This document shows positions 18,302 through 25,781 of a DNA stretch of 64,000 nucleotides, one piece after another. Source of the stretch: Asticcacaulis benevestitus DSM 16100 = ATCC BAA-896 (GTDB taxonomy: Bacteria; Pseudomonadota; Alphaproteobacteria; Caulobacterales; Caulobacteraceae); assembly GCF_000376105.1 (NCBI RefSeq), contig NZ_AQWM01000001.1, positions 1-64,000 of the forward strand, in the 5' to 3' direction. The notes under the pieces are model-generated. The model had not been told where the DNA came from, did no database searches, and was given only the letters and a program-made list of their open reading frames with translations. The position numbers and the translations under genes are program-made. Position 1 is the first letter of the stretch. Each line of letters starts with the position of its first letter.

Positions 18302-19270
18302 CTAATAAACGTCGTAGAACACATCGATGATTTGGCCACTCGACAGATCGACCAGAACGACATCCTGACCGACGAAGAAGTAGGCGCAGTCATATGGCGG
18401 GGTCGGCAGGCCATAGGACATGTAGTCGTAGATGCGGTACGAGAAGAAGTAGTCCGGCAGATATTCTCCGTTCGTCCAGCGGTGGCCGTACCATTGGTTC
18501 GGCACGCGGTAATAGCCGTGGTTCGGCGCGAAGTAGAAGCCGAAGCGCACGCCGCTGTAGCCACGGAAGCGACGATCGCCGCGGTAGTCAAAATGATGAC
18601 GCCCGCCGCCGCGGTTCCAGCCGCCGTCACGATCACGGTCACGATCCCAGCCACCATTGTGCCCGCGATCACGATCGCGATCCCAGCCACCATTGTGACC
18701 CCGGTCGCCACGATCCCAGCCGCCATTATGGTTGCCGCGATCACCGCCAGTGTTGCCGTTATGATCGCCGCGACCGCCGCCTTGTTGTTGGCCAGGACGG
18801 TTACCGCCCTGCCAGCCGCCGCCGGGCTGACCGTTATTGCCGTTGTGATCGCCGCGTCCGCCGCCGGGTTGTCCACCGGGTTGGCCGCCGTTATTGCCAC
18901 GGTCGCCGCCTTGTTGCTGGCCGGGACGGTTGCCGCCCTGCCAGACGCCGCTGTTGCGGCCGCCGCCATCACCACGATCACCCCGGTCGCCTCTGTCTCC
19001 ACGATCCCCGCCAGTGTTGCCGCGATCACCGCGCGGCGCGCTGGTATCGCGTTGCGGCGGCGTGGCGCGCGGCTGAGGGGCCGGACGGCTTTCCGCTGGG
19101 CGGGCGGCCTGCTGACGTTCGCCGCGCGGCTGGCGGTTGCTGCCGCTGTTGCTTTCCTGGCGGTCTTCGCGTGGGCGTTCGGCATTTGCCATCTGCGGGG
19201 CCGCGGAAAGGCTCAAAATAAGTCCAAGCGCCAGGCCGGAGGCGGCCATTTTTGCGAACTTGCTGTTCAT
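18302..19270 (-). CDS. RcnB-family secreted protein with long Gly/Asp/Arg repeat region
   Basis: The 322-aa protein has a signal peptide (MNSKFAKMAASGLALGLILS, cleavage after MANA). Residues about 30-230 are low-complexity repeats: GDRGDRGDRGDRG, then units of the type WQGGNRPGQQQGG and GHNGGWDRDRDR. The C-terminal 90 residues (GYYRVPNQWYGHRWTNGEYLP, cut here, then a PPYDCAYFFVGQDVVLVDLSSG tail) match the RcnB domain, linked in Escherichia coli to nickel/cobalt homeostasis. Metal binding here is an inference. The repeat DNA keeps several other frames open, and these are not genes. Confidence 0.8.
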   Translation of the reverse strand: MNSKFAKMAASGLALGLILSLSAAPQMANAERPREDRQESNSGSNRQPRGERQQAARPAESRPAPQPRATPPQRDTSAPRGDRGNTGGDRGDRGDRGDRGDGGGRNSGVWQGGNRPGQQQGGDRGNNGGQPGGQPGGGRGDHNGNNGQPGGGWQGGNRPGQQQGGGRGDHNGNTGGDRGNHNGGWDRGDRGHNGGWDRDRDRGHNGGWDRDRDRDGGWNRGGGRHHFDYRGDRRFRGYSGVRFGFYFAPNHGYYRVPNQWYGHRWTNGEYLPDYFFSYRIYDYMSYGLPTPPYDCAYFFVGQDVVLVDLSSGQIIDVFYDVY

Positions 19271-19754
19271 TTTCGTCCTCTGTCTGTTTAGATCATCCCC
19301 TTTTCATCAGGAATATGCGGATCTGAGACGCGCGGCGATAAAAATTATCGCGTTGATAGGTTTATGACAGAAACTGTGTGAACTGAAGCTGAACAAAATT
19401 GATCAGGTTCGCAGCGTTTGCCGGCAAGACTCCGGGGCAGGTAATGCCGGGTGAGGCGCGCCGTAAACTTGCCTCCGGCAGATCATGACGTTTTAAAACT
19501 GCAGGCGTTAACCGGCGTATATCTGTTGATTCAATGTATAAATCAAGTAGTTTACAATCAATGCACGGTCTATTCTTAAATATTTACCGCAATTTAATGA
19601 TTATGTGTGAATATGTTAACGTCAATGTTAACATTAAGTTTTGATTTACATAAAAAAATCATCATAAATATCGCTGTTAACTTTAATTTTATCCGCTGGT
19701 GTTGAACTCAGTGCATCAACCGCAACGGAGACGCGCAAAACGCGCGGCATCAAA
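19271..19754. other. 484-base AT-rich intergenic region
   Basis: This is a divergent promoter region between the RcnB-like gene and the Sel1-like gene. It is much richer in A and T than its surroundings in 19500-19700, with two GTTAAC sites at 19615-19620 and 19627-19632. No gene, tRNA or terminator is visible. The AT-rich half probably contains the promoter of the gene at 19755. Confidence 0.5.
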
Positions 19755-20051
19755 ATGATCAACACGATCCAAACTGAAGTAGAGTTCAAGGCCATCCCGC
19801 TCCCGACCGCCGACATGGGCGGTGACGAGCTGTTCAGGCTGGGCATGATGTATTCGACCGGCCAGGGTGGCGCTCCCGTCGATCTGGTCTCGGCGCACAT
19901 GATGTTCAATCTGGCCTCGATGCGCGGTTCGCTGGAAGCCCAGGTCTATCGCCGCGAACTGTCGCGCGAAATGGACCGTGAAGATATCGCCGAAGCACAA
20001 AAGGCCGCCCGCCAGTGGATCGACGCCGGCCGTATCGGCTACGCTGCTTAA
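19755..20051 (+). CDS. Small Sel1-like repeat protein
   Basis: The 98-aa protein has one Sel1-type helical hairpin: DELFRLGMMYSTGQGG then VDLVSAHMMFNLASMRGS, followed by a charged helix REMDREDIAEAQKAARQW, which is the second helix pair of the repeat family. There is no signal peptide, so it is cytoplasmic and likely an adaptor. The start at 19755 (MINTIQTEVEF) fits the domain. The stop codon lies inside the stem of the terminator that follows. Confidence 0.8.
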   Translation: MINTIQTEVEFKAIPLPTADMGGDELFRLGMMYSTGQGGAPVDLVSAHMMFNLASMRGSLEAQVYRRELSREMDREDIAEAQKAARQWIDAGRIGYAA

Positions 20052-20082
20052 TCGCGATCCTTGATCGCGATTAAGGTTTTTT
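20047..20082 (+). terminator. Intrinsic terminator overlapping a stop codon
   Basis: CTTAATCGCGATC pairs perfectly with GATCGCGATTAAG (13 bp, 3-base loop) and TTTTTT follows. The TAA stop of the Sel1-like gene is part of the left arm. Confidence 0.95.
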
Positions 20083-20217
20083 CGTAAGAGATGCCTCGCA
20101 ACGGCTCGGGCGTGCCTATTCCAGAAGGATGGGGCGCTTGCCAAAATTCAAAGCATGAATTTTGGAGATATGAGCCATTGAAGAAAGAGTTCAGGCAGAG
20201 TGCCTGACAGGCAGCGC

Positions 20218-20958
20218 TTAATTGCTGCCGAACGTCTTGTACGTGAAATAGTTCATGATGCCGCCGGGGATCACATTGTTGACCCACTGCTCCATGAAGA
20301 CGCCCGCTTCCGCGATATTGGTGCGCGGGACATAGATAATATCAAAACGACGCAGCGCCGTCATCTGGCTGGCGCGCCCCTTGAGCGGCGTTTGCAGATC
20401 GATGATGCGCCGCATGGCCTGACCGTCACGGCCCCGCCGGATCAGCAAGACCTGATGCCCCTTGGCGCCGTGGGTGAAACCGCCCGCCGCCAGCATGGCC
20501 TGCAGCGCGTCCATATCGCCCTGCATATCGACCCAGCCCGGATTCTTGACTTCCCCACCGACGAGCACGCGCATCGGCGCCGTCTCGCCCGGATAGACCA
20601 TGACCTGCGGATCGCGCAGGATCTGCGCATAGCTGCGTTCGATGTCGTCCTGAAGCTGCGGTACGCTGCGGAAAGCCGCCATCACCTGACCGATCAGGCC
20701 CAGCGTAATGCGGCCATCGGGCCCGACCTGGGTCTGGCGACTCAGTTCCGGCGCGCCGGGGATGCTGATTTCCAGCTTGTCGCCGGGGAAGAGCAGGTAA
20801 GGGGGCTCGTCGTCGCTCCAGGTGGCGAAGCGGATATCCGGCGCTTCCGGCATCTTGCTGCTGGCGCGGGCGCTTTGCGCGATCAGGGAGGGCGCGATCA
20901 GGCTGCCGCCGAACGCGAAACCTAGGCCCGTGGTGAGAAGTGCGCGGCGTGTGAGCAT
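20218..20958 (-). CDS. hfsD: Holdfast polysaccharide export protein HfsD (Wza/OPX family)
   Basis: Predicted outer-membrane exporter of the holdfast polysaccharide. The 246-aa protein has a twin-Arg-looking signal peptide (MLTRRALLTTGLGFAFGGSL), a Poly_export domain (YLLFPGDKLEISIPGAPELS, then VGPDGRITLGLIGQV) and a SLBB domain (VLVGGEVKNPGWVDMQGDMD). It lacks the long C-terminal barrel helix region of full Wza. The start at 20958 is chosen because it begins the signal peptide. It is divergent from hfsA over 180 bases that contain a near-consensus CtrA box. The symbol is assigned by synteny with hfsA, hfsB and hfsC. Confidence 0.8.
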   Translation of the reverse strand: MLTRRALLTTGLGFAFGGSLIAPSLIAQSARASSKMPEAPDIRFATWSDDEPPYLLFPGDKLEISIPGAPELSRQTQVGPDGRITLGLIGQVMAAFRSVPQLQDDIERSYAQILRDPQVMVYPGETAPMRVLVGGEVKNPGWVDMQGDMDALQAMLAAGGFTHGAKGHQVLLIRRGRDGQAMRRIIDLQTPLKGRASQMTALRRFDIIYVPRTNIAEAGVFMEQWVNNVIPGGIMNYFTYKTFGSN

Positions 20959-21026
20959 GGCTTTAAGCGGCGAATCTGTCCGGTGGAGTGAAGATATCTG
21001 TCGTCCTTTGGATAAGGGTAAATATG

Positions 21027-21041
21027 GTAAACATTCGTTAA
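21027..21041. promoter_or_regulatory. Near-consensus CtrA box between hfsD and hfsA
   Basis: GTAA-N7-TTAA, one mismatch from the CtrA full site TTAA-N7-TTAA, lies 69 bases upstream of hfsD and 98 upstream of hfsA. One-mismatch sites occur by chance every few kilobases, so this is only suggestive. Confidence 0.3.
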
Positions 21042-21138
21042 CGGGCAGGGCGTTAATTTGCCGGCGGCCGACTTTCCCGTGCCAGGTTACGGGAGATGTG
21101 GGGGCGCCCGAAAGCACTGGTAATGGACAAGAGAATCT

Positions 21139-22704
21139 ATGCACACTGAAGACGTGTGGAACGACGACGACGGCAAGGTGGTGCCTCTGCGCCAGGGCCA
21201 TGCCGGAATTTTACGTCGACAGAGGACATCCATGGCCGCCGAGGCAGGTAAATCAGGGGGAAACCGCATCATGCAGCTTGGGCTGGGCGATGTCATCGCC
21301 CTGTTGCTGCGTGAGCTGTGGCTGATGGCCCTTGTGTTCGGCGTTCTCTTCGGCCTCGGCCTCGCCGTCGCGTTTTCGATGTCATCAAGCTATACCGCCG
21401 GCGCCAGCCTTTTGATGCAGCTCGGCAAGAACTATGTCTATGAGCCGGTGGCCGGCGATGCGGCGCGCGGCGCCACGGCCACCATCGATCAGGTGGTGCA
21501 GTCCGAAGTCGAAATCCTCAACTCGACCGAACTGAAGCGCCGGGTGATCAACAAGCTCGGCTTCAAGATCATCCTGCCGTCCGATCCCGGTTACTGGAAC
21601 CCGCGCAACGACGCCGACAAGGCCGCGGCCGAAGCGGCGGCGCTCAAGGTTATGCAGGGCGGATTTGAAGCCACGACCGCGCCGCAGAACAATGTCGTGC
21701 GCCTGACCTTCAAGCATGAGGATGCGCAGGCCGCGTCGCTGATCCTCAACACCCTGATCGACGACTATCAGTCCTATCGTCAGGAGGTCTATACCGACTC
21801 GACCGGCCCGGTGCTGCAGCGGCAGAAGGATGCCTTTGATGCACGTCTTGCCGAGGCCGATAACGCCTATCGCGCCTTTCTGGCGCAAAATGGCGTGGGC
21901 GATTACGATACGGCCAAGGCGACCTACGCCAAGATCTATGATCAGGTGACGACCGACCTCTATGCCGCCCAGACGCAACTGGCCACCGATCAGGCCAAGC
22001 TGACGGAAGTGCGTTCTAACCTCACCACCATGAGCCCTGAAATGAGCATCGAGCGCGATCTTGATCTCAGCGTGCCCAACAAGATTTTCGCCTTGCAGCA
22101 GCAGCGTCAGGACCTGTTGTCGCGCTACCTGCCGACCGCCCAGCCAGTGAAGGATATCGACGCACAGATCGCTTCGCTGCAAACCATGATGAGCAGCGGA
22201 CGCGGCGTCGGCGAGGCCACGCACAAGATGGGCGTCAATACGGTCTATCAGGGGCTGGTGACGCAGAAGATGGACCTCGAAGCCGACATGGCCTCGGTCA
22301 ATGGCCGCATGGTCTTGTTGCAGCGTCAGGCCATTCAGGTGCTGGAAAAGCTGCAGGGCCTGAGCGGTCTGGAGGCCGAGAACAGCCGTCTCGCCACCGA
22401 GCGCAACACCTTGCAGGACAACCTCAAGACCCTGACCCAGCGTATTCAGGAAAATCAGGCGGCGCAGGAAATGACCAAGGGCTCGGACGATACGGTGCGC
22501 GTGGTCGAAAAGGCGTCTATGCCGGATAAGCCCAAGAGCCTGAAGCGAGTCGTGCTGATCCTGTCGTTCCTGTTCGCCGGCTTCACCGCCCTGTGCGCCG
22601 GCCTGTTGCGGGTCTATACGCGCAAGGGGTTCGCCAATGCGGACATGGCCGCCAAGGCGCTGGACCTGCCGGTTCTGGCGCAGGCCAAGACCAAGCCGGC
22701 CTAG
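21139..22704 (+). CDS. hfsA: Holdfast polysaccharide co-polymerase HfsA (Wzz/GumC family)
   Basis: The 521-aa chain-length/co-polymerase protein of the Wzx/Wzy system spans the inner membrane with its bulk in the periplasm. After a cytoplasmic N-terminus of about 50 residues come the first helix (LWLMALVFGVLFGLGLAVAF), a Wzz domain (YTAGASLLMQLG), long coiled coils in residues about 210-420, and a second helix (VVLILSFLFAGFTALCAGLL). The C-terminus has no kinase domain; that part is the separate gene hfsB downstream. Upstream of the ATG only a weak ribosome site is seen, so a start further in (MAAEAGKSGG) is possible. Confidence 0.82.
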   Translation: MHTEDVWNDDDGKVVPLRQGHAGILRRQRTSMAAEAGKSGGNRIMQLGLGDVIALLLRELWLMALVFGVLFGLGLAVAFSMSSSYTAGASLLMQLGKNYVYEPVAGDAARGATATIDQVVQSEVEILNSTELKRRVINKLGFKIILPSDPGYWNPRNDADKAAAEAAALKVMQGGFEATTAPQNNVVRLTFKHEDAQAASLILNTLIDDYQSYRQEVYTDSTGPVLQRQKDAFDARLAEADNAYRAFLAQNGVGDYDTAKATYAKIYDQVTTDLYAAQTQLATDQAKLTEVRSNLTTMSPEMSIERDLDLSVPNKIFALQQQRQDLLSRYLPTAQPVKDIDAQIASLQTMMSSGRGVGEATHKMGVNTVYQGLVTQKMDLEADMASVNGRMVLLQRQAIQVLEKLQGLSGLEAENSRLATERNTLQDNLKTLTQRIQENQAAQEMTKGSDDTVRVVEKASMPDKPKSLKRVVLILSFLFAGFTALCAGLLRVYTRKGFANADMAAKALDLPVLAQAKTKPA

Positions 22705-22803
22705 CCTCCATCCGCTCACGAACGCTCTCAGGGTAGCGGGTGTATTTCACCTTGATCCCGACACGCGCCTTTGCGACAGTTCCATCAGCGATTCGGTGCA
22801 ACT

Positions 22804-23553
22804 GTGATTCCGGACACGCAACTTTCAGTGGCATTAATGGTTGATTTGACACGCGAAATGGCCGATCTGATGTCGGCGCTCGGCCGCCCGCAATCGAAGC
22901 AGGGACGGGTGCTGATGTTCGTCTCGGCCTATGGCGGCGAGGGCGTCTCGACCGTGGTGCGCGAATATGCCCGCTGCGAAGCCGCCTTTGCCCGCAAGCC
23001 GATCTGGCTGATCGACGCTGATCTGGCCAACCAGACCCAGATGCACACCCTGACCGAAGATCCCGAGCGCTTCGGCGCCGCCGGTGCGCTCAGCCAGGCC
23101 TCGCCTGATGGCTCCGTCTTTTTCACCCTGTCACCGCCGGGACGCAATGCCGGCGGCGCGGCGGTGCAGGATTCGCACTATCTGGTGGCGCGGCCCTTTC
23201 TCGGCCGCCGCCTGTGGGTGACGCGCTTTCGCCAGAAGAACCTGGCGCCTGGCCAGCGCGCCAAGCTGTTTGATCAGACGACCTATTGGAAGGCCCTGCG
23301 CCAGCACACCCAGACCATCGTGGTCGATGTGCCGGCGGCGGACCGTTCCTCGGCAGCTCAGCAACTGGCGCCGCACGTTGACGGCATCGTCATGGTGGTC
23401 AGCGAAAACGCAGGCGATGTGCAGGCGCGCCTCGACCTCAAGACCGATCTCGAACAGGCCGGTGGCCGGCTGATGGGGATGGTCTATAATCGCGCCAGCC
23501 GGATTATGGGCGGGGCGACGAGGCGGCCGCTCGGGCGGTTTGCGGCCCTTTGA
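22804..23553 (+). CDS. hfsB: HfsB, CpsD/Wzc-like ATPase domain protein without Walker A lysine
   Basis: The protein of about 249 aa resembles the cytoplasmic ATPase half of bacterial tyrosine autokinases that partner Wzz proteins. The P-loop position reads SAYGGEGVSTV, with Val where the Lys should be; Walker A' is intact as IWLIDADL, and a VVDVPAAD block follows. There is no C-terminal Tyr cluster. It is therefore probably a non-kinase regulator of HfsA. The start is uncertain: GTG 22804 is used here, with TTG 22771 and ATG 22837 in the same frame. Its stop overlaps the start of hfsC. Confidence 0.75.
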   Translation: MIPDTQLSVALMVDLTREMADLMSALGRPQSKQGRVLMFVSAYGGEGVSTVVREYARCEAAFARKPIWLIDADLANQTQMHTLTEDPERFGAAGALSQASPDGSVFFTLSPPGRNAGGAAVQDSHYLVARPFLGRRLWVTRFRQKNLAPGQRAKLFDQTTYWKALRQHTQTIVVDVPAADRSSAAQQLAPHVDGIVMVVSENAGDVQARLDLKTDLEQAGGRLMGMVYNRASRIMGGATRRPLGRFAAL

Positions 23554-24860
23554 GGCGCGGCGTTTCCGAGGCAATCTCTGATTTCTGGCCGGGCGTAAAG
23601 GACGACTGGGCCGATAGCTGGTTCTCGCTGCTGTGCGGCGTTGCGGTGCTTTACGTCTTCTCGCAGGCCTGGCTGGCGCCTCTGTTTGGTTACAGCACCA
23701 ATCAGGCGTCCTCCGGCGCGATGATCCGCAACTTCTATTATCCCTTCTATCTGGCCAGCGCGGCGCTGGCGGTGATCTGCTGGCGGCAGATGTTCAACGC
23801 CCTGTGGCGCACGCCCTTGATACTGACCCTGCTGGCCCTGTGCGGCCTGTCCTACCTGTGGTCGATCGACCCGAGCGGCACGCTGCGGCGCATGATCGCC
23901 CTGATCATGACCATGGTGGCGGGGTATGCGCTGGCGGCGCGCTTTAGCTGGCAAAAGCTGACCGAGGTGGTGGCCCTGGCCTTCACGATCATGATGCTGA
24001 TGTCGGCCTTTCTGGCGATCTGCCTGCCGCAGCTGGGGCGGATGCAGGAGCTTTTTCCCGGCGCGTGGCGCGGGGTGTGGCTGGAAAAGAATAATCTCGG
24101 TTCGTGCATGTCGATTGGCTTTGTGGTGGCGGCCGCGGCGGCGCTGCACAACCCGCGACGGCGGCTGTTCTGGTGGAGCATGGCGGCGGGGATGGCGGCC
24201 CTGACCCTGTTGTCGCAATCCAAGACCTCGCTTCTGTGCCTGCTGGTGGGCGTGAGCGGCATCGTCTTTATCTATCTGGCGCGGCGCGGGCCGGTGCTCG
24301 GCATCCTGCTCACCTGGCTGGCCCTGACCGGACTGCTGGCGCTGGCGGGCTTCATCATCTATGCGCCCGATCATCTGTTCCTGCTGCTCGGCAAGGACCC
24401 GACCCTCACGGGCCGGACCTACATCTGGGATGGCATCGCGCGGGTGATGGAGGCGCGGCCGATGCTCGGTTATGGCTATGGCGTGGTGTGGACTGACGAG
24501 GGCGACTACGCACCGCTGGCCAAGATCACCGCCGTCGCCGGTTTCCGCGCCTATCATGCCCATTCGTGCTGGTATGAAATCTGGCTGGGGATGGGCATGG
24601 TTGGGCTGGTGCTGTGGGCGCTGGTGTTCGCCGAGACCTGCTTCAAGGCGTTGTTTCGCACCTGGCGCGGCGATGGCGGCTATTTCGGCCTGCCGATGGT
24701 GGCGATCTACGGCCTGTCGAGCCTGACCGAGAGCATGGCGCTGAGCTGGAATGACCTGCGCTGGTGCCTGTTCGTCATGGTGCTGGTCAAGATGTCCCTG
24801 CCGACAGACGAGGACAGTCGTGATTTCGCCGGCAAACTGCGCTTAACTCAGGGGACATAA
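23550..24860 (+). CDS. hfsC: Holdfast polysaccharide polymerase HfsC (Wzy/O-antigen ligase family)
   Basis: Inner-membrane protein of 436 aa with 10-12 hydrophobic segments and the Wzy_C-type outer loop containing GRTYIWDGIARVMEARPMLG and, later, the AYHAHSCWYEIWLGMG block typical of exopolysaccharide polymerases and ligases. It is predicted to join lipid-linked repeat units in the periplasm. It begins with TTG that overlaps the TGA of hfsB (TTGA), which implies translational coupling. In Caulobacter crescentus HfsC is partly redundant with other Wzy polymerases. Confidence 0.82.
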   Translation: MRRGVSEAISDFWPGVKDDWADSWFSLLCGVAVLYVFSQAWLAPLFGYSTNQASSGAMIRNFYYPFYLASAALAVICWRQMFNALWRTPLILTLLALCGLSYLWSIDPSGTLRRMIALIMTMVAGYALAARFSWQKLTEVVALAFTIMMLMSAFLAICLPQLGRMQELFPGAWRGVWLEKNNLGSCMSIGFVVAAAAALHNPRRRLFWWSMAAGMAALTLLSQSKTSLLCLLVGVSGIVFIYLARRGPVLGILLTWLALTGLLALAGFIIYAPDHLFLLLGKDPTLTGRTYIWDGIARVMEARPMLGYGYGVVWTDEGDYAPLAKITAVAGFRAYHAHSCWYEIWLGMGMVGLVLWALVFAETCFKALFRTWRGDGGYFGLPMVAIYGLSSLTESMALSWNDLRWCLFVMVLVKMSLPTDEDSRDFAGKLRLTQGT

Positions 24861-24871
24861 GAGGAGACGTC

Positions 24872-25087
24872 ATGGAACCGGTTTACCTGCTGCATCATAC
24901 CCACAGCCTGGAAGAGGGCCATGAGGACGTCAAGCTTCTGGGCGTTTTCTCGACGCCGGAGCACGCCGAACGGGCCAGGGCGCGGGCGCTGAACCTGCCG
25001 GGCTTCAAGGACGCACCGGACGGTTTCAGCATCGACAAGTACATCATCGACAAGATGGCGTGGACGGCGGGCTACCGGACGATATAG
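24872..25087 (+). CDS. DUF7336-like small protein
   Basis: The 71-aa protein MEPVYLLHHTHSLEEG continues with EDVKLLGVFSTPEHAERARA and ends YIIDKMAWTAGY. The pattern VYLLHH...EDVKLIG...GFSID is that of the DUF7336 family as I remember it, of unknown function. GAGGAGA lies before the ATG, 11 bases after hfsC, so it is probably on the hfsABC transcript. Confidence 0.75.
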   Translation: MEPVYLLHHTHSLEEGHEDVKLLGVFSTPEHAERARARALNLPGFKDAPDGFSIDKYIIDKMAWTAGYRTI

Positions 25088-25169
25088 GGGCCATATTTAT
25101 GAAACGAAGACATCTGACGACGCGCCATTCAGGTTGATGTAAGGCTATCTGGGATAGGGGAAAGTCTAA

Positions 25170-25328
25170 GTGAGAAAAGCATTGTGGGGCCTCGCAGTCT
25201 TAATTTTACTAGGCTTTGCTCTGTGGGCTTACGTCAGATTTAGCCCTTCCGTTGCTCAGGATGTTTGCCTTGACGGTGGAGGGCGTTGGCAAGATGGCGT
25301 TTGTTTGGGGCGTCGGCCGAATGGGTAG
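25170..25328 (+). CDS. Small membrane or lipoprotein-like protein, 52 aa
   Basis: Read from the sequence: GTG start, MRKALWGLAVLILLGFALWA then a short outer part with QDVCLDGGGRWQDGVCLG. It has one N-terminal hydrophobic helix and two Cys that could form a disulfide in the periplasm. The CLD-GGxW-xxxxxC pattern is common in small secreted bacterial proteins of unknown role. A GGGGAAAG ribosome site precedes the GTG. Codon use is more AT-rich than in the hfs genes. Confidence 0.6.
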   Translation: MRKALWGLAVLILLGFALWAYVRFSPSVAQDVCLDGGGRWQDGVCLGRRPNG

Positions 25329-25405
25329 GCGTTACGCATTAAGGCGTTCGCCATGCAGTAAATATTAAACCTGATCCGCTAGGCTTCCGGCTATGGAGAC
25401 GCCTT

Positions 25406-25591
25406 ATGCAGATTGAGCAATGCCGCAAGATCATCCTTCTGACCCGGTTGCGCGAACGCGCACGCCGTCGGATTGAAAGCCATAGCAAGGCTGGCAATGC
25501 CGGTGTGGCGCAGATCTATGTCTGTATCGACGCCTGGCTTGAAGGGCAGATGGGGCACGTCATATCCGAGGGGCGGCGCGCCTCGCGGTGA
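25406..25591 (+). CDS. Small basic hypothetical protein, 61 aa
   Basis: MQIEQCRKIILLTRLRERAR then a helix-rich Arg-rich chain ending GRRASR. GGAG lies 7 bases before the ATG. There is no signal peptide and no known domain. It could be a genuine small cytoplasmic protein; the evidence is only the ribosome site and the absence of a competing frame. Confidence 0.45.
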   Translation: MQIEQCRKIILLTRLRERARRRIESHSKAGNAGVAQIYVCIDAWLEGQMGHVISEGRRASR

Positions 25592-25702
25592 AGAAGGGTA
25601 TGACCTTTGCGACGCGCGCCCTTGCCATCACAAGCTAGTGAGCAGGCGCCTGTCAGGCACACCACAAAAATATCGCAAGCCTCAGGGCGTATTCGACTTA
25701 AA

Positions 25703-25712
25703 TGTCATGACA
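25703..25712. promoter_or_regulatory. Perfect palindrome upstream of the GH84 gene, candidate operator
   Basis: TGTCATGACA lies 70 bases before the ATG of the glycosidase gene, inside a larger AT-rich near-palindrome AAATGTCATGACAAATTT. It has the size and position of a repressor site of the LacI or GntR type. Confidence 0.35.
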
Positions 25713-25781
25713 AATTTCGCCTCGACAGCCCGCTATGGAGGCGATACATCAGTCAGCTTGTATCACGATGAGGGCTCCTGC

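Noticed and set aside
18254-19291. Long plus-strand frame (345 codons) opposite the RcnB-like gene
   Set aside because: It is the antisense of a regular repeat and of a signal peptide gene. It has no ribosome site, and its Ile/Ala/Thr/Val runs are only a product of the repeated codons.
19615-19632. Two GTTAAC sites as a CtrA box
   Set aside because: The TTAA half-sites are separated by 8 bases, not 7, so the spacing does not fit CtrA.
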